64,000 nucleotides of DNA, taken from positions 663,335 through 727,334 of the forward strand of contig NW_022985167.1 in the NCBI RefSeq assembly GCF_010093535.1. Reading direction: 5' to 3'. This document shows positions 22,304-34,400 of this stretch, piece by piece (the stretch's first letter is position 1; every line of letters starts with the position of its first letter). This stretch comes from Lindgomyces ingoldianus. Its lineage: Eukaryota; Ascomycota; Dothideomycetes; Pleosporales; Lindgomycetaceae. Below the pieces are notes generated by a model, which worked only from the letters and a program-made list of their open reading frames with translations, was not told the DNA's origin and made no database searches. Position numbers and translations under genes: made by a program.

Positions 22304-23074
22304 TGTAAAGATAGGATAGTAAGTAGCACAGATAGCACTAAGAGCACGCTTTTAGAGAAAGATAGAAGTGTATTGTAAGAGAGACAAATTGCTGCTAAGC
22401 CTTACTTGTTAGGATTTATGCTTATATACAAAGCACAGGTCATATAACCTCTAAATAGGTTAGGGGAGGCTATACTAGCCTGTTCTAGGACATCTAGCCT
22501 TACATTATCCCCCCTTATAGTAGTCCTACAACTTAGAGGATAGAATAGATAACAATAGGCCTAAGTAGCATAAGAAAGTGTTACATAATGCTCTAAAAAC
22601 TTACTTTTACTTATTTTAGTTAATTTTATATAAGTTTATTTAAAAATAACCTAAAGTTATTAAGTAAAGGTAAAGTAAAAGTATAAAGTAAAAGTAAAAG
22701 TAAAATAGTAGTATATCTTACGCTAATAGAGTAGCAGTTAGAACAGTATATATAAGGTCTAACTATTCTAGAAGTCTATCTTCTTTACACCTCTGCTCTC
22801 TCTATAGGTTAGAATTTTAAAGATTTTAAACTTTTTAAAGTAAGTATATTTTAAGCTACTTTAGCGTAATCTAGCGCAAAGGGGTGCTAATAAGCTTTAA
22901 TAGTCCTATCCTGTCTTACTTGCGCTTGCCTGTTACTTAATCTACTCTTAGCTTTTTCTTTTATACTTAACTTTACTTAATAACTTAAAAATAAACTTTT
23001 ATAGCCTACTTTATTATAATTTAGCTATAGTTTCTTTTAAAAAAAATTATTTAGCTTTAGCTAATATAAACTTA
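22304..23074 (-). mobile_element. Copia-like Cop3-b, 3' LTR and interior
   Basis: The LTR 22304-22504 (201 bp) matches 18378-18578. The purine tract AAGGGGGGATAA on the minus strand adjoins it at 22516-22505. The interior runs right until the Cop2 LTR at 23075. It is strongly RIP-mutated, unlike copy a. Confidence 0.6.
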
Positions 23075-23271
23075 TGTCGCGTATACTAAGAGCCTTGGCT
23101 GGGGCTTAGAGCCTAGGACTGGGGCTCAGAGCCTGGGACGCAGCTTGGGATCTAGAGATATTATGTTCTAAAGCTTAGTGTATATAAGAAGAGCCTTTAG
23201 CTCTTTTAGATAGCAGAGTTACTTTATCTAATCTTCTAAACAGCTACTGCTAGGCTATTTTATCCTCTATA
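23075..23271 (+). repeat. Cop2 5' LTR (197 bp)
   Basis: This LTR matches the solo LTR at 47586-47783 (opposite orientation) across its full length, from TGTCGCG to TCCTCTATA (TCCTCCACA in the other copy). It contains a TATATAAG box. Confidence 0.85.
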
Positions 23272-24579
23272 GTTATAGGCCTAGCGCTTTAAGAACCTAG
23301 AATAATTTTCTCTACATAACTATAGCGCTAGTAAAAGCTGTTTAGAAGCTCTCTTATTTTTATTACCTTTAAAGCCTATGTTATAGCTAATTAAGATGCT
23401 CCTCTTCTAACAGGAGCATACTAGCTTAAGGACTACGTGAGCTAGCCTTTCTAGTTTATTTAGCTCTAGTTCTATGCTCTTAGTAAAAACCTATAAAATA
23501 TAATTAATTTAGATAGACTAGATGCTCTAAATTCTATAAATAGCTTTCTAAAAATAACTACACTTAAAGTAATTACTACTAAGAACCCTTTAAAAAAGGC
23601 TAACATATAGTACTAAACTAATCTTACTAAGTACTAAGCTTAATTAAGCAACTAGGCTTTCTGTATAACATATCTTTAGATAATTTAGAACTAGGTTAAT
23701 GTAATTATTACACTAAAGCTTTTAAAACTTATAATAATGTACCTTATATTAAAAAACTAATCTACTTTATAAGCACTTATATAAGCTTTAAAATAAGAGC
23801 TAGCATTAATAAACATAAGCATAAAAAATCTTATATAAGTAAAGTATAAAGCTTACTTTACTAAAGTAAAGCATAGCACTATAACTTTAGAAGCTTAGGA
23901 CTAGCAGTAGCACTTTTTATACACTAAGGCAAAGACCTATAAAATTCTTAATATAGAAGGCTAGCTAGCTATATAAGACTTTCTAGACACTTTAGCTTTA
24001 AAGCTTGCACTAGACTAGGCGCGCTTTATGCACTAAAAAGTTATAAAGGCTAGCACACTTGGTAAAAAACTTTTAATAATTTAAGAAATTAGTAAGATCT
24101 TTTTAATAATGCTTTAAAAGCACTCCCTATGTGTAAGTAACTAAAGTATAGGTATATTTATAACACTTAGTAGATAATTAGATAATAATTTAGCCTAATT
24201 TATTTTAGTATAATTAAGCTACTTATACTTATATAAAGCTCTAGAGTAGACTTTTTATTTATAAAAAGTAGCAGACTATAAAGACTTTATATTAGTAGTT
24301 ACTAGAAAGCTAAAGAAGCTTAGTAAAACTACACACTAGAAGATCTTTAAAAAGCTTAAGTAAGTGCAGTATAAAAAAAGTAAAAGCTGTACTACTTAAA
24401 AAAGGCTGTGTAATTTTAAATAGAGCTTTTTCTACTTTAAAAGCTATTAAAAAATTAAATAAGCTAGCATTTTTTAGAAAGCATTATTACTACACTTATT
24501 AACTTAGCGCTTTTAGTAAAACTAAAAATACATATAACTATAAATTTTAACACTTACTAACTTTTTATAAGCATAATTT

Positions 24580-27418
24580 TAGATAATAAAAGTGCTATGC
24601 ACTTAGTAAATAGTATAAAGCTACTTATACTTAAGTTATTTAGAAAAGCTTAAAGTTTATATATAGTAAAAGCTAGCACTTAGTTATTCTTAATCTAGGG
24701 AATAGAAACTAGAAAGCTTAAAAAAGTGTTAAATAAAGTATAAAAAAAGTGCATAGAAGATTTTATACTATAAAAAGTAGTTATAGTAAAAAGATTTTAC
24801 ATTAATATTATTTTAAAAGCTTATTTAAAAGAAAAAAAACTATAGTATTTAAAACTTAACTATACACTGCGTATAAGTATACTAGAAAAAAATAAAGTAC
24901 TTATAATACTTTACTAAGAACATAACTTTATGTTTGTTAAATATAAAGCTGTTTTTTTTACATATTAGTGTAAAGTGTGCTTTTAAATTACTAACACTTA
25001 TAAACTATATTTTTATGCTTAGACTTAGAAAAGCTTTAGTATGCGCACACAGAATACTTAGGCTCTAAAGCTTTATAAGCTTTAGTTAAAAGTGTAAGAA
25101 ATATATAAATAATAAGTATAAAGTAAGTACACTATAAGCACTGCACAATAACCTACGCTAAGCAGGTTATATTAAAAAGACTAAAAAAGTAAGCTTTCTA
25201 CTTATTCTAAAGAATTATATAAGATATGTTTAATATGCTATTAGAGCGCAGTAAAGCTTTATAAATAATAATTATTAAAGATAAATATAGTAGTAAAATC
25301 TTTTTATACTTTTTTTTAAGTAAAAACACTCTTAGAAATTTAAAAAGTAATAAAGAACTTTAAAAGTATAGTGTCTAATTAAGATAAGCTTTAGATTAGT
25401 AAAATATAGTAAAATAATAACACTACTACACTTCCTTAGCATAAGAAGTTAAAGTATAAGCTTTAAGTAAAAAAAATTAGTATTAATATTAAAAGCTTTT
25501 TACTATACACTTATAAGCTAAATAAAACTGTAGAAAAAGCTAAATAAAAAATAATTATAAAGTCTATTAAAATAAAAAGTAGCGCAGGACTTTCTAAGAA
25601 GCTTTAGCTAGAATTAGTAGACGCAGCAACATAGCTGTAAAATATAAGCCTCTTACACATATATAACTTATGCTTACTAAATAAAGTCTTAAACACATAG
25701 TTTACTAACTACTTTAAATACTATAAGCTAAAGTAAGTAAAAAGTGTTATAGCTAATTTAAAGCCTAAGTAGAGCAGGACTTACGCATATAGCTATTACG
25801 CTTACTTACTTATTAGGAGTAAGTAGCTAGACGTTAGAAGTAAAGCTTTAAAGTAACTTTATAAAGCTATATAAGATATTTTATAGGCTATAAAGCTTTA
25901 AATATTTATAAAATATAAGTTTTATTACTTAACTAAGTAATTACTATAAAAAACATAGCTTTTAATAAGACACACTTGTTGCGTACAGCTATCCGTCTAC
26001 ATATATCCTTCTGCTGTGCTAGCTAGGAGGTTAACCTTTTAGCAAACGCAACAACACTTTTATAAAAATAACAGTAATAAGCTAATTTTTTAAAAAAAAG
26101 CTTTTAAAATTTTTAAAATTTTTAATAAGTAAAGTAAGATTTATAATATAAAAAAAGCTTTTACTTTAAAAGTTAAATAAGTAGTAAAGTAATATACTAA
26201 TTTAAAAGCCTTAAAAGTGTGAGCTTAAAAGTATAAAAACTAAAAAGCTTATTAAAACTTAAGTTAGCTAGCTAGAGAATTAGCACTTAAAAGTAAAAGT
26301 AACTATATAAGTAATAAGTATAATAAGTAAGTTACTAAGAATTTATATAGTTTTTAATAAACATATAGCACTTATTACTCTAGAGCTAACTTCTAAGCTA
26401 GAGCTTATAAATAGCTCTACAACACGCTCTATATAGAGTAGGCATAAGCATACTAGTAATCTCTAGAAAGTGCACTTAACTAAAAAAGTAGATTTACTAA
26501 GCTTATTAAGTTAAATAGCTAACTTACTAGTTAAAAAATTAACTTTTACTTTTTATACTAAGATATTATCTTTTATAGCTTTAGTTAAAGTAAGTAAGGC
26601 ACCTTTTAAACATGTGTATAATAAAAAAAGCTAGGGACTAGCTACACACATAAGCTAAAAAATATAAAGGTAAGATTCTAATAACTTAGGTAAGCCTAGG
26701 GGTGTAAGAAGTAGAGGTATATATATAACACTTTTAAAGAGAAGTAGTATACATATTACTCTAGTTAATCTAGAGCACTTTTAAATAAACTTCTTTAAAG
26801 CATTTATTACTTATAATAATAAAGCGCTTAAAATGCTTTATATAGTGTTTTTTATAGCTACTTTTTTTAGGCAGCTTTAACTAAAAGCTTATAAGCTCTT
26901 AAAAGAACCTTTAAAATAAAAAGATCTATATAAATACTTATATAAAGATCTTTTTAAAATTACAGTATAGAAAGAAATAGCTACTCTGCTTAAAAAAAGC
27001 ACTTAAAAGAATTATATAAACTAAAGTAATGTCTAAGCTACTTTTACTAAAGTAAGTATTTATGTATAAATTTAACTAAAATAAGTATTTTACTAAATGT
27101 AAAGCTTACATATGTGTACATAGTAATTTCTAGAGTAAGGACTTACTCTAGTTAACCTATGCTGCTACTTTTACAGCTAGATTCTTTTAAATAGTAATAG
27201 TAATAGCAGCTTAATTTAACCTAAAGATTAAGTAATATAATATTATAAGCATGTTCTTAAACATGTACTAAAAAAGTAAGCTAAAAGTAACATATAAGCT
27301 TTTAAAAGGCTTTATAAAGCCTAGCATGTGTGTTAAGCTTTTATAAGCCCTATATAGACTATGTAACTTGCTAATCTTATAGTACTAAAAGCTTTTATAA
27401 GCTTTTTAAAAGCTTAAG
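24580..27418 (+). pseudogene. Cop2 pol remnant (protease, integrase, RT)
   Basis: Near 24585-24830 the frame reads DNKSAMHLVNS followed by a G-I-x-T-R-K-L-K-K-V-L-N segment and an INIILKAYL segment, resembling the fungal copia protease/linker. Near 25020-25200 is the gag-pre-integrase type segment (ALKLYKL, ISTAQ.PTLSRLY). Near 25240-25370 is integrase core sequence (KIFLYFFLSKN). From about 26930, RT entry sequence is visible as KEIATLLKKSTXK and YAATFTAR-like pieces. All parts are interrupted by TAA/TAG. Confidence 0.55.
25977..26053. mobile_element. 77-bp TG...CA mini-element
   Basis: It begins TGTTGCGTACAGC and ends GCAAACGCAACA, giving 8-bp terminal inverted repeats TGTTGCGT/ACGCAACA. 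The exact 5-bp duplication ACACT flanks it (25972-25976 and 26054-26058). It interrupts the Cop2 integrase region and is much less RIP-mutated than its host. It could be a solo LTR of a very small LTR element or a tiny MITE. Confidence 0.65.
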
Positions 27419-27698
27419 TGTTGAATAGGCTCTGACAGCTAGCTGCTTATAGTATAAGCGCTTAAGTAGCAAGAGTAAGAGTGGTGTACAGTGTGCACAG
27501 CGTACAAGGTAGGTAAAGTAAGAGCAACATGTTTCTAGTTCTATTACTCTTATTTTTCCTCTATATAGAGGAAAAGAGGGATATTTAAATGTTTATGTAT
27601 AGAGGTTTACGCACAAGCATTATGTAACATATATATATAGTCCTACTTATGCGCAATTACTTATATCTAGACTATAACACTACTGCTGTGTATAAACA
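27419..27698 (-). repeat. Ret4-1 left (3') LTR, 280 bp
   Basis: On the plus strand it reads TGTTGAATAGGC...TATAAACA. The outer left half is clean and the inner right half is RIP-mutated relative to 44834-45113. Confidence 0.8.
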
Positions 27699-28670
27699 CT
27701 AGTAACTTTTCTTTTTATCTAAAGAGTTGCCTTCTATACGTGTTACCTCTCTTCTGTCTATGTAGGTCTATCTAATTATGTTCTACCTTTACTCTACCCT
27801 ATTTATTAGGACTTGCCCCTAGTAATGCTGTGCGTTAGGTTAGGCTAGTTATGCTATGTAAATAGCTTTTTTTTTCTTTATCTTTTGCTTTTTAAGCTCT
27901 GCTGTATAATTCTCTAGCTCTTTTCTCTTTTTATACAGTGCTAGCAGTAACAGATTCTTATAATAAGAAAAATAAGTGCATATAATATAAAAAAAATAAA
28001 AAGAAATAAGCTTTATATATATAAAAGTGTTGTTAGTTTAGTTAGTCTAAGGCATCTTTACACATAAAATCTAGCTAGTCTACAGATGCTTCTATCTAGA
28101 CAGAGAGGTAGTTAGTTAGAACTAATAATTAAAAAGCTTAATTTAGTGTTTTCTTTATACATGCATTTACTAAGTTATCTTTACTATTAATTTACTTAAT
28201 TTTAGTAATTTTTCTTTTTTTATATAATTTATAAAGTAATATAATGTTAATTATAAGTTACTTTTTACTAGTAGTGCTTAGCTTAATAAGGTAATTATAT
28301 AAAAACCTTAAATCTATATAAATTACTACTAAAAATAGTAGTAGTTTAAGTATTTATATAATTTACTATAAAGTTATACTAAAAGTAATTATATTATTAA
28401 ACTCTCTAACTATTTTATATAGTTTACTAGTAAGAACACTCTTAGTTACTCTTTTACACTTAGTAAAATTCTAGTGTATAATGTTGCCTAGTATCTTAAA
28501 GTAGTTACTTTACTTTATATAGTCCTTATTACTTAATATGATTAAAAATTCTAGCTATAAGCTAAAGTTTTTATTATTAGTAAATAATTTATTTATAAAG
28601 ATAAATAGCTTTACATAATTAAGCTATAATAGTAGGAAAGTAAGACTACACTTACTATTATCTATCTACT

Positions 28671-29268
28671 TGTTACGGCCAACAGATTGACTGTAATGAC
28701 CTAATTAGCTGTCCCACACAGCCCGAACGACGTCGGATGGAAGACGCTTAACCCCGCGCTAAATGAATCACGTGACAGGACAGATAAGGAATAGCTCTGG
28801 CTTTTAGATAAAAGCCTAGCGGAATGCATCATCTAATAGAAACTGCAGGCTTGTAGGCTTGCAGGCCATGCAGGCTACACAAGCATGCAAGCATGCAAAC
28901 ATGCAGAGCATGTAAACCCTATGTATATAGTCTTAATCACAACTATAGTTAGAAGGTTATAATTACTATTTAGTCTTTACCTACCTAATAGACTAAAAGG
29001 CACTAAAACTTTTATAAAGAGGATATTGCTGCCTTGTATATCTTGCACTATATATACCTCTATTCCTATCCTTACAGATTAGGTTTGCTAGCTCCCTATA
29101 CAGCTGCTAGGTTAAACTACAATCTGCCTTCTCTATTCTGTTAACCTTACACTCTGCTTAACAGACTATACACCTAATCTAGCTAAGTTCTATTCCCCTT
29201 ACTACTAATATTACTATAGGCTGTTGTACTCCTAAAAATACTATTTTGCTAGAGTAAAGATTATAACA
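28671..29268 (+). repeat. Gy2 5' LTR (598 bp)
   Basis: The first about 150 bp keep CpG and CpA (CCCGAACGACGTCGGATGG), while the last 200 bp are C-to-T mutated relative to the 3' LTR. It contains short ATGCAAGC-type repeats near 28870-28915. Confidence 0.95.
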
Positions 29269-29299
29269 GTAATTACTACTACCTGCAAAGTATAGCTAC

Positions 29300-31100
29300 T
29301 ACCACCTTAGACATTAGCATAACAGGTGCTTTAGCTGCTAGCACTAGCTAGACCCCTATAGCAACTAAAAAAGCACAGAATTAGTAGATACTTTATCTCT
29401 AAAATAAGCTTAAACAGCTTAAATAACACCTCTAGCTATAGGCATAATAAGGACCCTTAAACATCTATTAGCTACAAGCCCTTTAGCTAGAAGTGGCTAA
29501 CCTTAGAAACATTACTTAAAAAAAAACTAGTATTAAGTCTAAGAAGACCCTACACCTAGCCCCCTCTAAGGCATTTAATAGCTCTGCTAAAGACCTAAAA
29601 CCTTTCTTTACTAAATGCTACCTCTACATATAATATAATAAAGGTGCCTTTAAAATAAATAAAAAAATAATTTTATAGATAAGCCTACACTTAGAAGAAT
29701 TACCTGCTATTTAGTTCTAGCCTTACACTAATAACTAGATAAACTATAAGGCAAATAGTAAACCTCTACTGCTAGAAACATAGAAAGTCTTTAAAAACCT
29801 TAACTTATTTAAAACAGCTCTTACTATAATCTATAGGCTAGTTAATAAAGAAAAATAAGTAGTTAACAGAATAGACGCTCTCTAATAAAAAAACAGCTTT
29901 GTCTAATAATACACAGCCTGCTTTAGAGAACTGCTAGCTATCTGCAGATAGACTAATAAAAAAGCTGTAAAATAAATATTCTATAAAGGGCTTTTAGACA
30001 TAATTAAAAACAAATTTACTTACATAAAAAAGCCTAAAAGCTTTAAGAATTATATTAAAAAAGCACTTACCTATAATAAAAGACACGCTAAATAATGTAG
30101 TAAGAAAAAGAAAGGCTAGACAACTTTAAAACCTAACTAGTTTTAAAAGAAGAAGGAAACTTTATAGTTTAATAGTAAACTTATAGACCTTAGTTACACT
30201 AAGCATATGTGTAGCTTCTTAAAAAAAAAAGCAGTACCTCTAAAAGTGTAAAGCCACCTTTAAACAAAAAATAAAAGAAATAGCTTAAAAAGAAAGCATG
30301 TCTTAACTATAAAAAAGTAGGCTACTTTTATTAAAAATGTCTAGACTCTAAGCAACTAGAGAATAAAAATAGTAAGTTAACTATAAAAGCTATGTACATT
30401 AATAGAGGCTTAACACATAAAAAAATACACAACAGGCTTAACAAACAACTTTACTAAAGATGTAGAGATAACTACAAATCCTCTAATTATCTAATAGACT
30501 ATTAGAAGGTTAAGGTCTAGAACAGAGACAGTATCTCTAAGGCTATTAAACAAGCTGTAGTTCTAGAAGGATAGCAACACCTAACATAAGTAGCTAACTA
30601 CATTAAAAACATAAAAAAAAGAGAAAAAAATACTCTCTTAAACAAAGCAGACTAGGCATTCTACCTAAGAAACTTAAGTAATAATTTAAGCAAAGAAACT
30701 GCTAGAAGTGTAGAAAATTCTATAACTATAACCTTTATAAAATAAGACTTTATAAAGCAACCCTTAATAATAACTATAACACTTATAAAGTTATAAGAAG
30801 GATTGCTATAGTCTATTATAACATCTTAAATAAAGCAGAAAGATAAAAATTCTTTAAAGAAATTTTAGTAAAAGAAGAAGGCCCTAATTAGCACTTAACA
30901 CCTTTATAAACTCTAGCTTTATTATAAGAACAACTAGACACACCACCCCTAGCATTAGCAGTAATAAGAAAAGAGCTAGAGCTATAACAAATTTACAGAT
31001 ACTATATTCCCTGTAGAAGTAAGAGACACAACGCCTACTATTGTAAATATAAAGATCACCCCCTATAGATAATCTAAACAAAGGAATACTCTAGATAGGC
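29300..31100 (+). pseudogene. Gy2 gag remnant
   Basis: The zinc knuckle at 30299-30340 reads C-x2-[C to Y]-x4-[H to Y]-x4-C (CLNYKKVGYFYXKC), each change a single C-to-T or G-to-A transition. The flanking Lys-rich sequence is typical of gag C-termini. Many TAA/TAG stops occur. Confidence 0.7.
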
Positions 31101-31499
31101 CTAAGTACAACCTATTCCTATTTGCACTAATCTTAAGCAATGCCTATACACATAGTACCTCTATACAAACAAATACTACTTCTAATACTAGCTAACTAAG
31201 CACTAAGCTAGCTAGTAGCTAATAGGTGTATAAGAGAGTAAAAGATTTACTAACACCCTAATAGAATTAGCAACAACATGTAAAATGCTAAACTGCTAGC
31301 ACTGCAGCACTAGACTACTGCATAAAAAGAAACTATAGACTAAATGCAAGAAGGCCCCTAACTACGCCTTCTACTACTTTTAGTAGAAAGCTTATTAGCA
31401 GAATAATTAGCTCCTACACTACTATAGAGTAGAAAGCATTAATTGCTTAGTAGACAACTATATAGTAAAAGATTACTAACAATTTAAAATTATAGCTAA

Positions 31500-34400
31500 T
31501 AGGGCAGATAAACAAATACATAGCCTTTTAAGCATTAAAGAAGACAACTTTAGCATAAATTATAACAAAATCTACTACAACATAAAAGTCCTAGTAGCAG
31601 TAGGACAAGGGTTAGGTAGAAGCCTAACAGCTAACTGCACACTTAAATTTTCTAAAGAAATAGTATGCAAAGGCCTTACACTAATTAATAGTAAATGTAC
31701 ATTCTTAGTAATTAACTCTTAATAAGTTAAGAATTATAAGATACCTTATAAAATAAAAAAATAACTTTTTAAAGTGTCCCTAGCTAACGCATCTTTAATT
31801 AAATATAATAGAGGACAGATTTGCCTAGAAACTAAGGAAGTAACTTTAACTACAGAAATAATAACTAACTATATGTCCTTAAGCATACTACTACTTAAAA
31901 GAAAATACTAAATTATACTAGGATATAACTAGCTTTATTAACACAACTCTAAGATAAACTAGAAAACTATAATAATAAACATTAAAGTTAAACACACGCA
32001 AGCAATGCAACTAACTAAACCTTAAAAATTTCCTTACTAAGAACAAAAAGCACGCGCTATCTACATAATAAAAGAAGAACTTAAAGAAATCTTTTTTAAA
32101 GAATTTAAGAAAGAAAAAGATCTAGACTAGGTTAGAATCTACTAAATTGCAGAAGAACCTAAAAAGAAACTTCTAAAAGAATACTAAGGATATAAGAACA
32201 TGTTTATAACTTCTAAAGATCTAGAAAAACTACCTCTATATTAACCCTAGGACTACACAATTAACTTTAAACTAGACTTTTAACTAAAAACACATAAACT
32301 ACGCCCTCTTACAGCAGCTTAAAAAGAAGCACTACAGGAGTACATAGACTGTATGCTAGCAAGAGGCTATATCTAAGAAAGTAAAAGCTCTATAGCATTA
32401 GCAGTAGTCTTTGTAAAGAAGAAAAATAGAAAGGTTAAAGTCTATTAAGACTACAGAACCTTTAATAAGAACACTATAAAAGACTAGTTTCCTCTCTCTA
32501 TTATCTAGGACATTATAAACTAGCTAAAAGGAACTAAGCACTTTGCTAAGTTTAATGTCTAGAATATATTTAATAAGATAAGGATAAAAAAAGAACATAA
32601 ATAGATAATAGCTTTTAAAACCTTATAGGCCCTTTATAAGCTCTTTATTATACTATTTAAACTTACTAACACTTTTACTACCTTTTAAAGAGTAATTAAC
32701 ACTGCACTTAACCTATACCTAGACATCTTTGTTCTAGTATACTTAGACAACATTCTAATATACATAAAAGAAGACAAACTAGACTATTGTTATAAGGTAT
32801 AACTAGTGCTAGATAAACTCTAAAAGTATAGACTTTACCTACAGCTAGAAAAATGCAAATTTAATGTATAAAAAATAAATTACCTTAGATTTATTATTAA
32901 TAAAGAAGAAATAAAAATAAACTCTACTAAGGTAAATAAAGTGCCTAAATAGCTAACACTAATAACAGTAATAGAAATTAAAGAATTTCTAGGTCTTACT
33001 AGCTATGTACAGAGAATAATTAAAAACTACTTAAAAATTGCGCTTCCCCTTATAGACGCTACTTTAAAAGAAAGAGCAACTTAAAAATTCTAATAAATAA
33101 TAGAAATAGAAAAAGCCTTTTAAAAGCTAAAGTAAATAATAATAAGCTACCCTGTCCTTAAAATGTACAACTTTACGCTAGAAATAAAAGTGCACACTAA
33201 CGCTTTTTTAAAAGCTAAAGAAGCAGCACTCTTTTAAAAACAAGAAAACAGCTAATAGCATCTAGTAGCCTACTATTTAGCAAAGTTTGCACTATTAGAA
33301 CAAAAGTATACTATCCCTAATAAAGAACTAAAAGCTATAGTTAATGTATGCAGGAATTAGAAAGTTAAGCTTTAAAGTTTTAGCTAGTAACGTACTTCAT
33401 GGGCGAGTCGCTCACACACCCGAGTCGCTTACTTTTGCTAAGACCCCACCCTAATAAACTCTATTATGGCCCATAACAACCCGCTCTGGCACTATATAGT
33501 ACAGTACAGCCTAGAATATTATTTAGATACTACTTCTGCTTCTTGCTTACACGTTTGCGCGTTATGCCTAGTCTAATTGCACTGTCTGCAGCGCCTTTAG
33601 AATAGCTTACCTACTTTAGCTTACACCTACTTTTTTGCCTTCTTCCTGTTACTGCGCGCTCTAAACTCCTTTAGAGCTATTAAGCGTAGGCCTTTTTAAA
33701 TTATTAAGGTCTTTTCTGCCTTAATCTGCTTTCTTTTATGTAATTTATGTTACATAGCAGCCTTATTAGCTGCTTAAAGCTTAGTAATTTCTTATTACAC
33801 TAACACTAGCTTATGCGCAATTATTGCTGCCCCTTTTAAGACTTTTTTAAACACCTTAACTATAAAAGTTAGTAAACTATTTATATGCTTTTAAATTTTT
33901 ATCTTTATAAGCATTAATTATAACTTAAGTTTTAGAGTATTGCTTAGAGTTTATAACTGCTAGGGCTTGTTATATATAGGTAGTAGTAGTAATAGAGTGC
34001 GCAACTTTACATTAAGGCCTATTATAACTTATTATAGGTTAAAGGAACTAATCTAGCGCTTTAAAACCCTTCTTAGATATTACTAAAAGTAATTATAGCA
34101 TTATAGGCTACTTTAAAGCATAGTAGAAACTTTATTTTTATAATATAAGTAATCTAGTTACACATAAGGTTTTTAGCTTAGCGCTTATACACTTTCTTTA
34201 AAGAAGTAAAACAACCTACATTAAGTAGCTATAAAAAGTGTAATAAGTAAAAAGGCATATAAATAGTAATAATCTTATTATCCTTATAGTATTACTAAAA
34301 ATAAAGTAAGTTATAGCTTTTATAGCTGTTAATAACTAGCAGATAGTAGCTACTAACAGTACACTTCTTTATATACACATTAAAGTGCTTTAACTAGTCT

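Larger units (their letters stand above)
23075..27418 (+). mobile_element. Ty1/copia Cop2, 5' part, truncated at Ret4-1
   Basis: The 5' LTR is 23075-23271 (TGTCGCGTATACT...). The interior reads in copia order on the plus strand: protease, gag-pre-integrase, integrase, then RT. It stops at 27418, where the Ret4-1 LTR begins. The remaining RT, the RNase H and the 3' LTR are not found. It is full of RIP stops. Confidence 0.75.

Noticed and set aside
30884..31081. 65-codon minus-strand frame
   Set aside because: It is a chance frame antisense to the Gy2 gag remnant.
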